Counted from the stretch's first letter, positions 1-11,530 are shown. The stretch: 64,000 bases of DNA from Lactuca virosa (GCA_928212115.1 CAKMRJ010000001.1:183458606-183522605), one strand, 5' to 3'. Translations and numbers: made by a program. Notes: a model not told the origin generated them from the letters alone.

Positions 1-28
1 TAGACACCGCATACGAGGTTGGGTCAAA

Positions 29-78
29 TCGGCTGGGTTGACTCGGCTGGGTTGACTCGGCTGGGTTGACTCTGCTGG
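29..78 (+). repeat. 14-bp tandem repeat (tcggctgggttgac)
   Basis: Three complete copies and one partial copy of tcggctgggttgac lie head to tail inside the LTR fragment. The related solo LTR has a single copy of the corresponding word (gtcgactcagctgg, near 2693), so the array expanded in one copy. Confidence 0.85.
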
Positions 79-274
79 TTTGTTGAGATTGAGCAATTTT
101 GACCAAAGGGTATTTTGGGTAATTTGGTATTAAGTGAAGTTGGGCAATGATTTGAATAATAGGTGACAGATAGAGCCAGTATTCAGAGCTGAGATTTATT
201 TTAGCTTGTGTTCGGACTGAGAGGTGAGTTCTCGCACTATGCCAATGGGTCTAAGGCACCCAGGCCGACCATTT

Positions 275-279
<5 letters not shown>

Positions 280-343
<64 letters not shown>
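280..343. repeat. (TA)n microsatellite
   Basis: An uninterrupted run of about 32 TA dinucleotides lies inside the LTR fragment. The long Ile-Tyr open frame over it on the minus strand is an artefact of the repeat. Confidence 0.95.
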
Positions 344-345
<2 letters not shown>

Positions 346-883
346 TAGGAAGTAGGATTGCTATGATAGCTCTATATGTGTGATTTGTTTGTGTATATAT
401 CAACAAATCGACGGTGAGGTTGAGACCACGTGCCAAAAAACCTGGAATGGCTAGGTTGAGACTGGAAGTCAACATACTCGGTATGGTGAGGTTGAGGCGA
501 CATTCCAATAATCCTTGGATGGTTGGGTTGAGGTGTACTGCTCTGTGCTGTAAATCAACAAACTCGGTATGATTGGGTTGAGGTCAAGGACCAACAAACC
601 ATGTATGCGTGCTTATATGCTATCTGTATTTGTTTGTATTGCGGGGTATTTTGGGAAGCACACTAAGCTTTGGCTTATAGTTTGGATTCAATGTTCAGGT
701 ACTTCTGATGAGCGGGGAAAAGCGAAGGAGTGATTGTACAAATCATCCCGCAGTTTATGTTAATTAATACTTTGATTTGATATTTCGTCTTATTATGATT
801 TGTAACAATGTTTTGGTAACTTGTGGATTTATGGAATTGTGTTTTAAAATGAAAATTTTTACTCTGATTTTTGGGACGTTACA

Positions 884-1785
884 TCAAACCACATAAGTCG
901 CCTACATGTTGGTTCAAGATATGTTGTGACACCATTTAGCCATTTGAATAATAAGATCACGGTACAACTCCGCTCTTGCTATCATCCCTCCTAAAACTTG
1001 TTAACTAACGAAACCATCCGACTAATAGGCAATACTAAGGACCAACTGTGGTCCCACATACATTTGTTAACATATATCGATTCCTATTTATAGGGTTAAT
1101 GGAGTATGACCATAGTCTTTGGTACTAATTTTCTTTCTAGGACATGTGAAATCACAATCTTAATGAGCATAACTCAAAAGAGGACACACTATTCATCTGA
1201 AATTCACTAACCTCAATTTTCGATAGGCATCTGATGAACAGCCTCTAGAGGCTACAATTCTCCTATGATCCAAACAATGATGGATATAAAAGTCTATCCG
1301 CCGCCCCACATCTTCCTACCCATCTCACAGACCAAAACACAAACTCGTATGAACATACGAATGTTATGGGAAACCAAAGTCTTACATCAACTACAACTTC
1401 ATAATCATCAAATGTAAGGTCACTCTATCCAGAATAGAACTCATACCTAAGAAACTTAAATAATTTTCATCAGTTGTTTAGACAATGTCTCGAATCCCCG
1501 GGCTTTAATTAGACAATAACATGGAGGGATACTCTCCATACAATGCTCGACCTGAGTTGAACCAAATACCCTTGTGCAAAATGCCAACACATCATCCCAT
1601 AACCGAATTTAGAAAACACAAGGTCATACATAGAGAATCGAAGAAATGATACTCTCAAAAACTAAACTTCTAAATTTACATGCCAAAACTATAGAAGTCT
1701 GTGATAATTACTGAAACCAACCAGACTAACGTCAATCAGACAATTTCAATCCACAATCCTTACTCATATTGGTGGAGCACTAGCG
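884..1785. other. Unassigned noncoding sequence left of the solo LTR
   Basis: I recognise no gene, domain or LTR terminus here. The AATTC duplication shows that it was once contiguous with 3410 onward. Open frames are short and lack recognisable motifs. It may be decayed retrotransposon sequence. Confidence 0.4.
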
Positions 1786-1790
1786 AATTC

Positions 1791-3404
1791 TGTAACATTC
1801 CGATGATGAGGTATTTCTAATTTAAACCCTAAGTATGTAGATTTAGTGTATTTTAGCCCTTGTGTATGAGAAATGTTGCAAAATGGCCCATAGTGGCATT
1901 TTTATATTTTTTTGGCCCGAGATTACGTACACTGGGCGTACGTGCATGATCATCAAACCCTATTTTTTAGGGTTTGGACCCTTTATATTCATCATTATCT
2001 CCCCAATTCTCATTCCCTAATCAGCCACCTGCCCTATTTTGAATCTCTAGAAAACCCTAGTCCCTTTGAACCATTTTTGAGCTTAGTGTGTGTGTTTTGT
2101 TGTTCTTGAAGGAGGAAGGAAGAAGAGAAATTCACCCTAGAAGTGTAGAGCACCTTGGATCTAGAATCTCATAACCTTTGGGAACTCCTTGAAGGTAAAA
2201 AGCTCTAAACTTGATGAAGCTATGCTTAAATCTAAGTTAGCCATGAAGTTTGTGTCCTTTTGGTCCCATTAGTTTGGTATTTTGAGTATGAACTACTCCA
2301 ATCCGTTTTAGCTGTCCTTTCAGTCGTTTTGAGGTTTTTAGAAGCATAAAAATGTGGTCATGATCTTTATTTCCCTTCCATGCATGAGTTACAAGGTCTT
2401 AATGGGTTAAGTAGTTATGTTTTTTAGTGTTAAGCACTCAATGGCCATGCCAGACCATAAAGTTGAAACTTTATGAACATTTGGGGCTTGGATATTTAAT
2501 TTGGACGTAAAGGCTTAAGTATTAAGCACTTAATAAGTTGGGAAGGCATCCAGCTGCATACTGTGGGCGTACTAGGTGGTACGCCGCGCACACATAGTCA
2601 AGTCCCTGTATTTTGGTGAGCGATTGATTACGCCCCGCGTAAATCTTAGTACGCCCCGCGTAAATCTTAGTACGCCCCGCGTACTCGTATGGGTCGACTC
2701 AGCTGGTTTGTTGAGTTTGAGCAATTTTGACCAAAGAGTGTTTCGGGTAATTTGATATTAATTTTAGGTTGGGCAAGATTTTGAATAATAGGTGTCGGGT
2801 AGAGCCAGTTTTCAGAGCAGGGATTTATTCAACTTTTGTTCAGATTGAGAGGTGAGTTGTCCTCACTGTACTCGTGGGTCGAAGGCACCAATTTCGGCCC
2901 ACTAGATTATGTATCCTGGTTATAGGATAATGTTATGCTAGTATATTATTGAGTAGTAGATCTGTATGGTTATCTGTGTTTGCTGGTTTTGTGTTTATGT
3001 TTTTTTGTTACACATGTCGACATATTGTGGTTAGGTTAAGGCGGTCCTGCTTTGTGATGAAGGCCAAGACACCTGGGGCGGTCCAGATAGGTTGTAGGCC
3101 CTGTGAGGCGGTCCAGTCAGACTGAAGGCTCATTTTGCCATGCTCTGTTTGTTATGTTATGTGATGGTACTTTGGGGGAACTCACTAAGCTTTGGCTTAC
3201 AATTTTAGTTTATTGTTTTAGGTACTTCTGAGGATCGTGGGAAAGCGAAGGTATGATCGTGCACATCTTCCTATTTCCATGATATTGATTTTTTGGACAC
3301 TCTGATATGAGTTTACTTTTGAAACAATGGTACTTTTTGTAAACAATGATGGTTAATGGTTGTTTTTGAAAAATTTTAATTTTTATGATTTTTGGAGTGT
3401 TACA
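1791..3404 (+). mobile_element. Solo LTR, gypsy-like family P
   Basis: The sequence starts tgtaacattcc and ends gagtgttaca (TG..CA), and is flanked on both sides by AATTC (1786-1790 and 3405-3409). No internal region is present, so this is a solo LTR left by recombination between the two LTRs of an element. A TATA-like tttatatt lies at 1982-1989, preceded by the inverted repeat ACGTAC..GTACGT at 1925-1943. Three TACGCCCCGCGTA words follow downstream. A candidate intron (gagag/GTGAGT at 2852 to ttttAG/gtac at 3221) lies wholly inside the LTR. Family assignment to Ty3/gypsy rests on LTR style only. Confidence 0.85.
2628..2683 (+). repeat. 21-bp tandem repeat carrying TACGCCCCGCGTA
   Basis: Three copies at a 21-bp period each contain the hairpin-forming word TACGC-ccc-GCGTA. 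They lie in the presumed transcribed part of the solo LTR, about 640 bp downstream of its TATA-like box. A related tggtacgccgcgc lies just upstream near 2575. Confidence 0.9.
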
Positions 3405-3409
3405 AATTC

Positions 3410-4146
3410 CAACTACATCCCCACTTATCCTTATTTCCAAAAGAAGAATGTCCTCAGATACTCATTTACTTACACACTTGCGACAATACCCAATTAGAAT
3501 ATGAAACAAAGAAAGCGTACGTACACGTTTCTGAAACTGATCCACAATTGCCAATCCTTGAAAATAGATAATCCGATCCTAAGTGCGAGCTAACCAAGTT
3601 CTAACATTCAAATATACGACCTGCATGATCAAATTACTTTCTCATGAATACACATGACACTCCCAAAATGATCCACTTATAAATGCGAGTTCCCTGACAA
3701 ACGGCTCCTATGCCACAAATATCACGCCTGCATTTCTGAAGACAATGACCCATTGACTACCAGAGTTGTATCCACAATCTGATTGATTCTTTCATTCCTT
3801 TTGGTGCTTAGATGGAATTACATCGATGCTTTTGAGATATACACTACTAAAACTTGTAACCACGACCAATTTAATGAGAAATTGCTTCCTTCCTTTTACG
3901 CATCGGTAAATTCGAACTAATAACCTCGCATACCCAAACCATAAACTCTTCTAATCCATGTTGCTGAAAACAAAGTCAAACCATCCTTCGAATGCCTACT
4001 TTGAATACTTAGTTCTCGCCCACTTAGGGTTTGAATTATCGTCAGTTGCCGCCCATAACATCGGAGCCCCGAATAGGCCCAAACAACGCTTATATTATTT
4101 GATTCTCAAAGATGTTAGGTTTTCTATGCATCTAAACACATTATCA
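3410..4146. other. Unassigned noncoding sequence right of the solo LTR
   Basis: This is the continuation of the pre-insertion sequence seen at 884-1785. I see no recognisable protein motif. A 63-codon open frame at 3958-4149 has no features and is not called as a gene. Confidence 0.4.
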
Positions 4147-4864
4147 TGACAACGGGAACATAATGAAATATTTTGTGTTCATGCAACCTCAAGATCTAAG
4201 TTTCATACTAATTACTGGTACCCTATGAAAGCATAAGTACAAAAGAAGAATGACATACCTCTCTTGCAACCAACGATCTTCTAGCTTGCGCCCTTATGTA
4301 TGCGACCTTGTTTGGATGAAAGGTTCTAAATCATAATTCTTCTCTTGGTTGAAACCCAATGAAATCAAAAGAGTATAATTAAAAACAACTAGGTTAGGGA
4401 CGATCTCACTAAGCGTACGTCTATAATAGGAGGGAGAAGGATTACAAAGAGTCAAGCCAAAATGAGTAAGGAAGAATGAAATCTCTAAGGCACTATTTAT
4501 AGACTTGGATTCCTTCCTAGGTTTTGTACTCCATCCCATGTGGGATTGGATAACAAATTCAAATTCCCTCTTATCCAAGAGGGATTTCGTACACCCCTTA
4601 CTCCCATAAGGAGGGTTCTGGAACATTCATAATTAATCAAGTATTGACTAATTGATATTCAACTCTTTAATTAATTAAACAGTTAATTATTTCCTAAAAT
4701 ATTTTTCAATTAGTTTCTAATTAGTTATTAGACCATAATAATTAATAAACTAATTCCTCCTTTATTTATTCTACTTAATTTGAGTCTTGAGGGCAATCCA
4801 AGAGGACCCTATTATTATTAGGAATATTACCAATAATTAATAACCTTGGAAACTCTTTCCAATA
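4147..4864 (-). mobile_element. 3' LTR of copia element C
   Basis: On the minus strand the order matches the LTRs of elements E and F: a purine tract (aaagtggcagac) then the LTR start, an AT-rich U3, a TATA-like ctataaata at about 4491-4502, a conserved splice donor AG/GTATGT at 4258, and a terminal block resembling ggttgcatg..acac. The first dinucleotide has decayed (TA for TG); the other end is canonical. Just upstream of the TATA box on the minus strand are inverted repeats such as CCCTCTT..AAGAGGG. The plus-minus assignment follows from the RNase H remnant at 26620-27040. Confidence 0.65.
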
Positions 4865-5514
4865 GTCTGCCACTTTGAGGACTCATCAACCATATGAGGT
4901 CCAAAGCTTCTCTAATAATCAACAAAGAGAATTCCATCTAATACATCTGCTGAACTCTGATCTAATCAACTTCATCCCTCAGATAAGTGATCAACTATTT
5001 GTTCGTTCTACAAGATATATTTATGAATTCAAGACATGGATAATGGTCAATCTCATAATTCAATATTATGTTTCCCGATAAAGATTTGTGACGATTGAAT
5101 TTGACTACTGAAGTGAACACATCAATTCCAGTCAAGACCAGGCTAGGCACTTTAGATGTCATCACCAAATCATCGAGGGGCCCGTAGATTTTGCTTTTTC
5201 CAGTTAAGGTAGAAGGAACGAATAAACTTTGATTACATAATTTTTTGTCTATTTCATCATATAATACATGGACATACCCTTTATTGCTACTAGTTCTAGA
5301 TAACATTGGAGTAAGACAATAGACAATATAATCATACAGAAAAACCCCACATGTATCTAGGTTTGAAGAATAGAAGATATTATTGTCTTAGAATTACCAG
5401 TGATAGTATCCATGAAGTAATATCTAAGCGCGGGTTGTTCCAGTACTTAAATCTCTATTAAGTACTCATGAGTGTTAGTTCAATCTCTATGTTATGCCCA
5501 GTAACTATGGTTAA
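4865..5514 (-). other. 3' noncoding region of copia element C
   Basis: The minus strand is homologous to the noncoding stretch between pol and the 3' LTR in E (about 41500-41860) and F (about 52150-52450). Shared words include gggcc.ctcgatgatt, gaattgatgtgttc and the final agtggcagac purine tract. The homology breaks at 5515, where element B is inserted, and resumes at 26372. The last five bases (GTTAA, 5510-5514) are one copy of the target duplication of B. Confidence 0.6.
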
Positions 5515-5910
5515 TGTAAAACCCAATTTGTATATTAATCTAAAACTACTCAATTGGTGCAGAATCCCAATGAAGTAGACTAGCAATAAATCGATTAAGA
5601 ACACCGATGAATAATCTCAATGCACACTATATTTGATAATAGTCAAATCTCACAAACTCTTGGTTCTCTCTAGCTCCCTATAAAATTTGAAATCAAGAAC
5701 CTTTACAATACACTGATGAGCAACTATTTATAGCTAAACCTAAACCCTAATGCTAAGCCCAGCCCACACACCGAAATCTATTAAGGCCCACCGAAATCCC
5801 TTTGGGATTTCGGTCTAGACACAACCGAAATCTACTTGTTCTCGGTCCAAACCGAGAACACACAATGTTTGATAAAGTAAAGTATAAACCACCTAAATAA
5901 TGTCCTAACA
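5515..5910 (-). mobile_element. 3' LTR of element B
   Basis: It runs from tgtaaaaccc to tcctaaca on the plus strand and matches 25966-26371 along its whole length. On the minus strand a TATA box (ctataaata, 5725-5733) is preceded by two hairpin words: CCGAAATCCC-ttt-GGGATTTCGG at 5791-5813 and GTTCTCGGT-ccaa-ACCGAGAAC at 5838-5859. One TSD copy adjoins it at 5510-5514. Confidence 0.9.
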
Positions 5911-5924
5911 ATCCCCCACTGGTT
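5911..5924 (-). other. Polypurine tract of element B
   Basis: The minus strand reads accagtgggggat immediately upstream of the 3' LTR, as expected for the plus-strand primer of reverse transcription. Confidence 0.75.
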
Positions 5925-6608
5925 TATACCTTTCTTTTTTTTTTCAATCTTCTCTTTGTTCATGACCTTCAACATTTATCTTCGATTTCTTCACAACTTC
6001 AAGACGAACACGTGAATTTCTGCATGAATGACTTCATCTTGAATAGTTGGACTTCCTTTAAAATATGACTTTGAACGCACATAGGGTAAATAGGCTTCTT
6101 GTTTAGGTTCTTGAAAATCAGCACTTTCAGATTTGAAAAAAAAACTTCAGAGATAATTACAGAGAGACCGATTCTTTTGGATCACTTCAGCAGGTTCATA
6201 GATAGCAACAAATTGATTGAGGAGGCTTCAATTCAATTTGACAGATTACTTCAAATATAGCTTCACCTTACTTCCGGGGTTGAAAAGTTGTGTGTTGAAA
6301 AATAATCTTCACTACTTGTTCCTTCGAATGAATTTTCTTTGTTGATCACAAATGCGTCTTGAAAAGTAACCATGACTAAAAAGTCCCTATGGATCACAAA
6401 ATCATAAAGACCCTTCTCACTATAGTTGTTCAAGGACCCAGCCTTGGCTCAAATGGAGACTACTTGCAATATCTGTGTAAACACGGAGGAACATATTGCA
6501 ATTTGATGAGTATCGGAGAACTACTCGTGGCTAGTTTTGATGTTAGCCTCATGCATATCCACGATCAAAGATCTGAATATAGTTTTTCAAGTTAACAAGT
6601 TAACTTGG

Positions 6609-6975
6609 CCCTTGGCGAGACGTTCAATGGTTTCTGAATCTCAGCTGAGTGTACCATTCTAGTGCCAGTGAGAGTTAATTAGGAATAGCTCACAAAACCA
6701 TCCTGTGAAAAAATATCTGAGGACATATTTCCACAGTTTAGCATGACACGAGGTCAAGGCCCTTGGCGGGACATTCAGTGATAATTGTGCCTTGTGAGGT
6801 GCATCACTCTAGTGCCAATAACCGTTAATTCCTTACCTACGGAGAACATATCCGAGAATACATTTAAGTCTCCGCAGTTTTGCATGACAAAAGGAATGTC
6901 AGACCCTAGGCGGGATGTTCAGCGATATCTATTTCCCAGTTGGGTGAATCGCCCTGGTGCCATGATAGTTCTTAG
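6609..6975 (-). repeat. About 145-bp tandem repeat, three diverged copies
   Basis: Copies begin at about 6609, 6760 and 6904 with cccttggcgagacgttca, cccttggcgggacattca and ccctaggcgggatgttca. Each is followed by a ctagtgccaat/ctggtgccatg block, so the period is about 145-150 bp. A weaker earlier copy may lie near 6430. The array sits in the 3' noncoding region of element B. Confidence 0.75.
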
Positions 6976-6984
6976 GTAAAGATA

Positions 6985-7205
6985 ACTAACCAGACCAATT
7001 TGACAACCTGTACAGTTTTAGACTTTCAATTCCTTAGATATGACAATTCTTAAAGAGATGCTGCCTAACTGACAGTTTTTAGAGTTTCATGCCTTTAATA
7101 CTGTGAATACGGCAACTCTTTATAAAGAAACTCCCTAACTGACAAATTGTACGGTTTCATGCCTTCAATTCCTTGTGACTGTAGTGTTAAGTGTAACTCC
7201 GACAA
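6985..7205 (-). repeat. About 70-bp tandem repeat, three diverged copies
   Basis: Three units share a core of (c)taact.acag/accag, a c/gtacagtttt-like stretch, ttcatgcctt and a ggcaactctt-like stretch. Spacing is about 70 bp, immediately after the 145-bp array and still in the 3' noncoding region of element B. Confidence 0.65.
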
Positions 7206-7574
7206 TTTCTTTCAAGATCTTTTCTTGCACAGAAAATTCTGACACAATCTCCTTGAGTCTCTTCTTCTTTTGAATTCGCTTTTTAAGACAAATAAATTTT
7301 TTTGAGATAAAAAATAAAAATAAACTTAGCACACAATAAAAATAAGTAAGAATAAAAATAAAAATTAAAATATGCTCAAACAGCAAAAATATTTTTGATT
7401 TTGGATTTTTGTGAAAAAAAAATAAAACAGAAACAAAATAAAATATTTTTGGATTTTTTTAATTTTATGATTTTTGTTTGGTTTTAATTCTCCCCCTAAA
7501 TTTGTGCATAGAGGAGAAATATGAACAAATTTAAATAAAACAAAAATAAAAAAAGAAAATGTTAAAAAAAACTT

Positions 7575-10500
7575 CTAGTCTTCAAAACGAATCATTTTAA
7601 GAAAACTCACAAGCACATCAAAACGAGCTTTTCGAAAAGGTTTTGTAAACGAATCGACCACATTATTATCAGTGTGGATTTATTCCAAATGAATGAGTTT
7701 ATGCTCAAAACAGTCTCGTATAAAATGAACTTTGATATCAATGTACTTGGTTTTAGAATGTTGAACATGATTTTTAACAATTTGAATAGTAGCATCATTA
7801 TCACAGAAGATAGGAGTGTCAAGAAAATTCAAACCATAATCTTGCAGTTGATATTGCATCCAGATGACCTGAGAATAGCACGCAGATGCAGGAACATATT
7901 CAACCTCAACTGTAGAAGTAGACACAGTTTGTTGTTTCTTGCTGCCACGAGATTAATCTGTCCCCAAGAATTGACAACCAGCAGTTGTAGATTTCCTGTC
8001 AATGTCACAACCTCCATAGTTGCTGTCAGTAAAAGCATAAAGATCAAATTCATGATTTTTGGGATACCAGAGACCCAATTTAGGTCTCCTTTTAAGGTGC
8101 CTAAAAATTCGTTTGACATCAATTAAATGAGAAAGTTTAGGATTAGCCTGATGACGTGCGCATTGACAGACTCCAAAGAGTATATCTGGTCTACTGGTAG
8201 TTACATACATCAAAGAACCAATCATGGATCGATATAGAGTTTGATCAATCGACTCTCCATCCGGATCTGATGTCAAAAGAGGTCGTTCAACCATGGGAGT
8301 TAAATCAATCTTAGCATCCTTGAACCCAAATTTCTCCAACATGTCATCAACATATTTGCCTTCATGCAGTAGAATGCCCAAAGAATCCTGATGCACTTGC
8401 AATCCTTAAAACAACGTCATTTCGCCCAAAGAACTCATCTCAAACCGCATCTTCATGACCTTTTCAAAATCCTTGCATAATTCATCATTTATTGAACCAA
8501 AAATGATATCATCGACGTAGATTTGAACAACAATAAGATCTTCCTTCACTCTTTTGATGTACAAGGTCGGATGAATCGTGCCTCTTGTGTACCCATGAGA
8601 GAAAAGACGTTTGGTCAATGTGGCGTACCAAGCTCGAGGGGCTTGATGAAGACCATAAAGTGCCTTGTCTAGCTTGTACACATGATTTGGAAATTTTTAA
8701 TTGAAAAAACCCGAGGGTTGATCAACATAGATTTCTTCCTCAACTTCTCCGTACAAGAAGGCATTTTTGACATCCGTTTGATATAAAGTAAAACCCATGT
8801 AAGAGGCGTATGCTAAGAAGATACAAATTGCTTCCAGTCGAACCACGAGAGCATATACCTCTGTATAATCAAGGCCCTCTATCTGCCTGAAACCACTAAC
8901 AACCAAACACACCTTGTTTCGTACAATTACCCCGCTATCATCTTGCTTATTTCGAAAAACCCATCTAGTATCAAGGGACTTCTTTCCTTCAGGAAGTTCT
9001 ACCAGTTTCCAAACCTTTAGCTTCTAAAATTGATTCAGCTCTTCATGCATGACATCCACCCAACTTGGTTCATTCAGATCCATCTCAACGTTCTTTGGCT
9101 CGATTTGGGATATGAAGCACGAATATAGACATTCGTTAACATATCCACTCTGGCTTCTAGTTTGAACTCCATCAGCCAGGGAACCTATGACATTTTCGAT
9201 GGGATGATCTCGTTGGACCCTTGAAGAAATCACATGATCCACCGCCTGCAAAGAGACTGGAAGGTTCGTGATGTTCTCTACCCTTCCTGTGGTTGAATCA
9301 CTTCTATCATATGATCGGAAGTCGTAAGAAGTACTCGCCACATACTCATCAGGAATTCTCTCAGGAAAGAGAAAATTCATAAAAGTAGAATCAAAAGTTG
9401 CTGCAGAGTCAGAGGTGACATTTTCAGTAGAGACATGTTCTTCCAGAGCTGGTGAATCGTCAGCCTTTTCTGAAGATCCAGTAGGGGTATCATCATTTAC
9501 TGGTATAGGATCCGGAGTCCCATCATTTGAGCTTGTATTTTCATCCTGTAGAATCAATGGCTTGATAACCTCAACAATTATCACTTCTTCTTCATCATCC
9601 CTACTTGATCCATACGAGTTTGAACGGGAACCTGAAACATTATCAGAAAATGCATATAATGGTTTAAACAATTCAGCATAATCAAATAGCCAATCAGGGC
9701 CGACTCGAGCATCTGTCTCGTTTTCTTCTAGCCAACGGACATCATAGTACTCCACGATCTGCTTGGTAGCTTTATTGTATACCCGATGAAGTAGCAGTCA
9801 TCAGCCTTTGAATTAAACTTTGGAGTGGCTTCGAGATGAAGAAGAGTACATGGGCATCCAAAAGTGCAGAAATGAGCAACAGTTGGCTTTGTGACCGTAG
9901 AGAATTTCATACGGAGTCTTCATTTGATGTTTATTGATTAGAATCCGGTTATGAACATAACATGCTGTATTGATAGCCTCAGCCCAGAAGAACACTGGTA
10001 ATATTGAATCACACAACATTGTTCTAGCAGCATCAATTAGGGTTCTATTCCTTCTCTCAGTAACACCGTTTTGTTGAGGTGTGCGAGTAACACTGTATTG
10101 GTGTTGTATCCCTTTTCAACACATAAATGGTCCAGAATAGCATTTTTAAATTCTGTCTCATTGTCACACCGGATGCCTTTCACCTTCTCATTGGTCTGAT
10201 TTTCAATCCGGACGATGAACCTCTTGATCAACTCGCTGTCTCACTCTTATTCTCCAGAAAGAATACTTAGGTAAAACGTGAGTAATCATCTATTATAACC
10301 AGATACTACGAGCTTTTGTTGATGCTGAGAACATTTACTTATGAAGCAACTAAAGAAGAGTTTCGATTGAGTTGACCAACTTTGACAAAATTTTTAATAG
10401 GCAACCCTCGAACAAGATCATTTTGGGCAATACGATTTAAGTTCTTTTCATTTGCGTGACCTAGGCGACGATGCCAGAGTGTTGCACTCTATTCAGAAGT

Positions 10501-10698
10501 CTTGGAGAGCAAGCAAGTAACGTTCTCTGGGATGTTGTTATTCATGTCAATGATGTAGGCGTTGTTTTGACGTTCCGATCTCACCAAGATCCATTCTTCT
10601 GGTATGACGATACCAGGCTTTAGAATTAAGCACTCCTTCTTGGTGAAATGAGTTGAGAAATCTTTATCGCAGATTTGAAAGACACTCAGCAAACTATG
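7575..10698 (-). pseudogene. Element B pol, 3' part: integrase, reverse transcriptase, RNase H
   Basis: On the minus strand, from 10698 downward, the order is the pre-integrase segment (CDKDFSTHF..., about 10500-10690), a decayed integrase core (about 9740-10440), a variable linker (9024-9755), reverse transcriptase (about 7950-9000) and RNase H (to the stop at 7575). Recognisable motifs are TDVKNAFLYG and YVDDIIFGS for reverse transcriptase and FCDNDA for RNase H. Stops break the main frame near 9021, 8694 and 8403, and there are frameshifts near 9740 and 7940. The integrase zinc region and first catalytic aspartate are not visible, as if deleted. The upstream half lies beyond element A at 22471. 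Confidence 0.85.
10694..10698. other. Left target-site duplication of element A (CTATG)
   Basis: CTATG here and CTATG at 22471-22475 directly flank the TG..CA ends of element A, showing that it inserted into pol of element B. Confidence 0.95.
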
Positions 10699-10869
10699 TG
10701 TGACAACCCGAAATTTCTATCTTATACAACCATTCACTTCAATCAAAGTCAGACTTGTTTCTGCTAACTTTTAGCACTGTTGAGAGTCTGTTTTAGCATT
10801 CTGAGCCTAGTGCATCAAAGGAATCAGTGTTTGGATTTATCAATTAAGGTTCCAAACCATCTATCAAAT

Positions 10870-10949
10870 CGTAAACCTCCTCAAAAGGAGTTTACGGTCA
10901 GGAAGCTTAGAGCTTACGGTCATGGTGACCGTAAACTCCCTATATATAC
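10870..10949 (+). promoter_or_regulatory. Core promoter with paired CGTAAAC hairpins, element A 5' LTR
   Basis: TATA box tatatata at 10940 is preceded by CGTAAACCTCCT..AGGAGTTTACG (10870-10896) and TTACGGTCA-tgg-TGACCGTAA (10914-10934). The same arrangement recurs in the 3' LTR (TATA about 20019). The promoter function is inferred from position and sequence. Confidence 0.7.
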
Positions 10950-11310
10950 ATAAATTATGATCATTTTGATCATTTCTTTCATTTCCAAGGCAAAATCTCG
11001 AAACCTCTCTCAAGTATCATAAGATCTTCATCTTGATCTTCCAAAAATGTAAGGATTCTTTCCTTTGATTTGTTGTTACACCTCTTTATCTAGTGATTAT
11101 ACATGATTTCATCCATGAAATCTATTCATTTTGATAGATCTTCAAGTGTTCTTCATTTCACCAAGAACACCAAGAACACCTACTAGTGTTCTTGGATCCT
11201 AATCACCCATACAAGCTTCTAATAAGTAAGTACACTACCCTTAGCTTGTTATATACTATAATCGCTAGTTAATCACCTTGAAAACCATCATTTGTGCAAG
11301 AATTGATGAG

Positions 11311-11530
11311 TTTACGGTTGAATCTCCTTAGACCGTGAACTCCCTGACCGTAAGGTCATTAGACCGTAAACCTTATGACCATAAGGTCATAGGACCGTAA
11401 ACACATGGGAACGTAAACCCATTTGAACCGTGAACTCAATGGACCGTAAACCCATTGAACCGTGAACACATAGGACCGTAAACCATCTTGACCGTAAACA
11501 CTTATGGTCATGCCACTTGGACCGTAAACT
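11311..11530 (+). repeat. GACCGTAAAC word array, 5' LTR of element A
   Basis: About twelve copies of GACCGTAAAC or close variants (gaccgtaagg, gaaccgtgaac) occur at roughly 15-25 bp spacing. The array is downstream of the TATA box and therefore presumably transcribed. The 3' LTR holds the equivalent array at 20389-20608. Confidence 0.9.

Larger units (their letters stand above)
1..883 (+). mobile_element. Truncated LTR of gypsy-like family P
   Basis: This is the right-hand part of a long LTR cut by the window edge. It matches the solo LTR at 1791-3404 in order and wording: the gctggtttgttgag block, the gttgggcaa..gaataataggtg block, gagaggtgagtt, the ggtacttctgatgagcgggg block and a gttaca terminus. 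Orientation is plus because both copies end in gttaca. No primer site follows the terminus (tcaaaccac), so it is a 3' LTR or solo LTR rather than a 5' LTR. It contains a 14-bp tandem repeat and a TA microsatellite and no coding sequence. Divergence from the second copy is substantial. Confidence 0.7.
5925..7574 (-). other. Long 3' noncoding region of element B
   Basis: About 1.65 kb separates the end of pol from the polypurine tract. It has no convincing open frame. The short hydrophobic frames come from A/T runs at 7270-7560. It holds two tandem arrays, described separately. Some SIRE-type elements carry an envelope-like frame at this position; I see no trace of one here. Confidence 0.6.

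Noticed and set aside
251..508. Minus-strand frame rich in Ile-Tyr repeats.
   Set aside because: It is an artefact of the TA microsatellite at 280-343.
4294..4626. 110-codon minus-strand frame.
   Set aside because: It lies entirely in the LTR of element C across the TATA region and has no similarity I recognise.
7165..7386. Short hydrophobic frame that could be a membrane or envelope-like protein in the 3' region of element B.
   Set aside because: Its composition follows from A/T runs. It has no signal peptide or conserved motif and is only 73 codons long.
9415..9681. Plus-strand serine-rich frame.
   Set aside because: It is the antisense shadow of the pol linker of element B.
11311..11530. 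Regularly spaced GACCGTAAAC words that at first resemble a CRISPR-like or regulatory repeat-spacer array.
   Set aside because: The words are too short, the spacing is irregular, the array is duplicated in both LTRs and the genome is plant nuclear.
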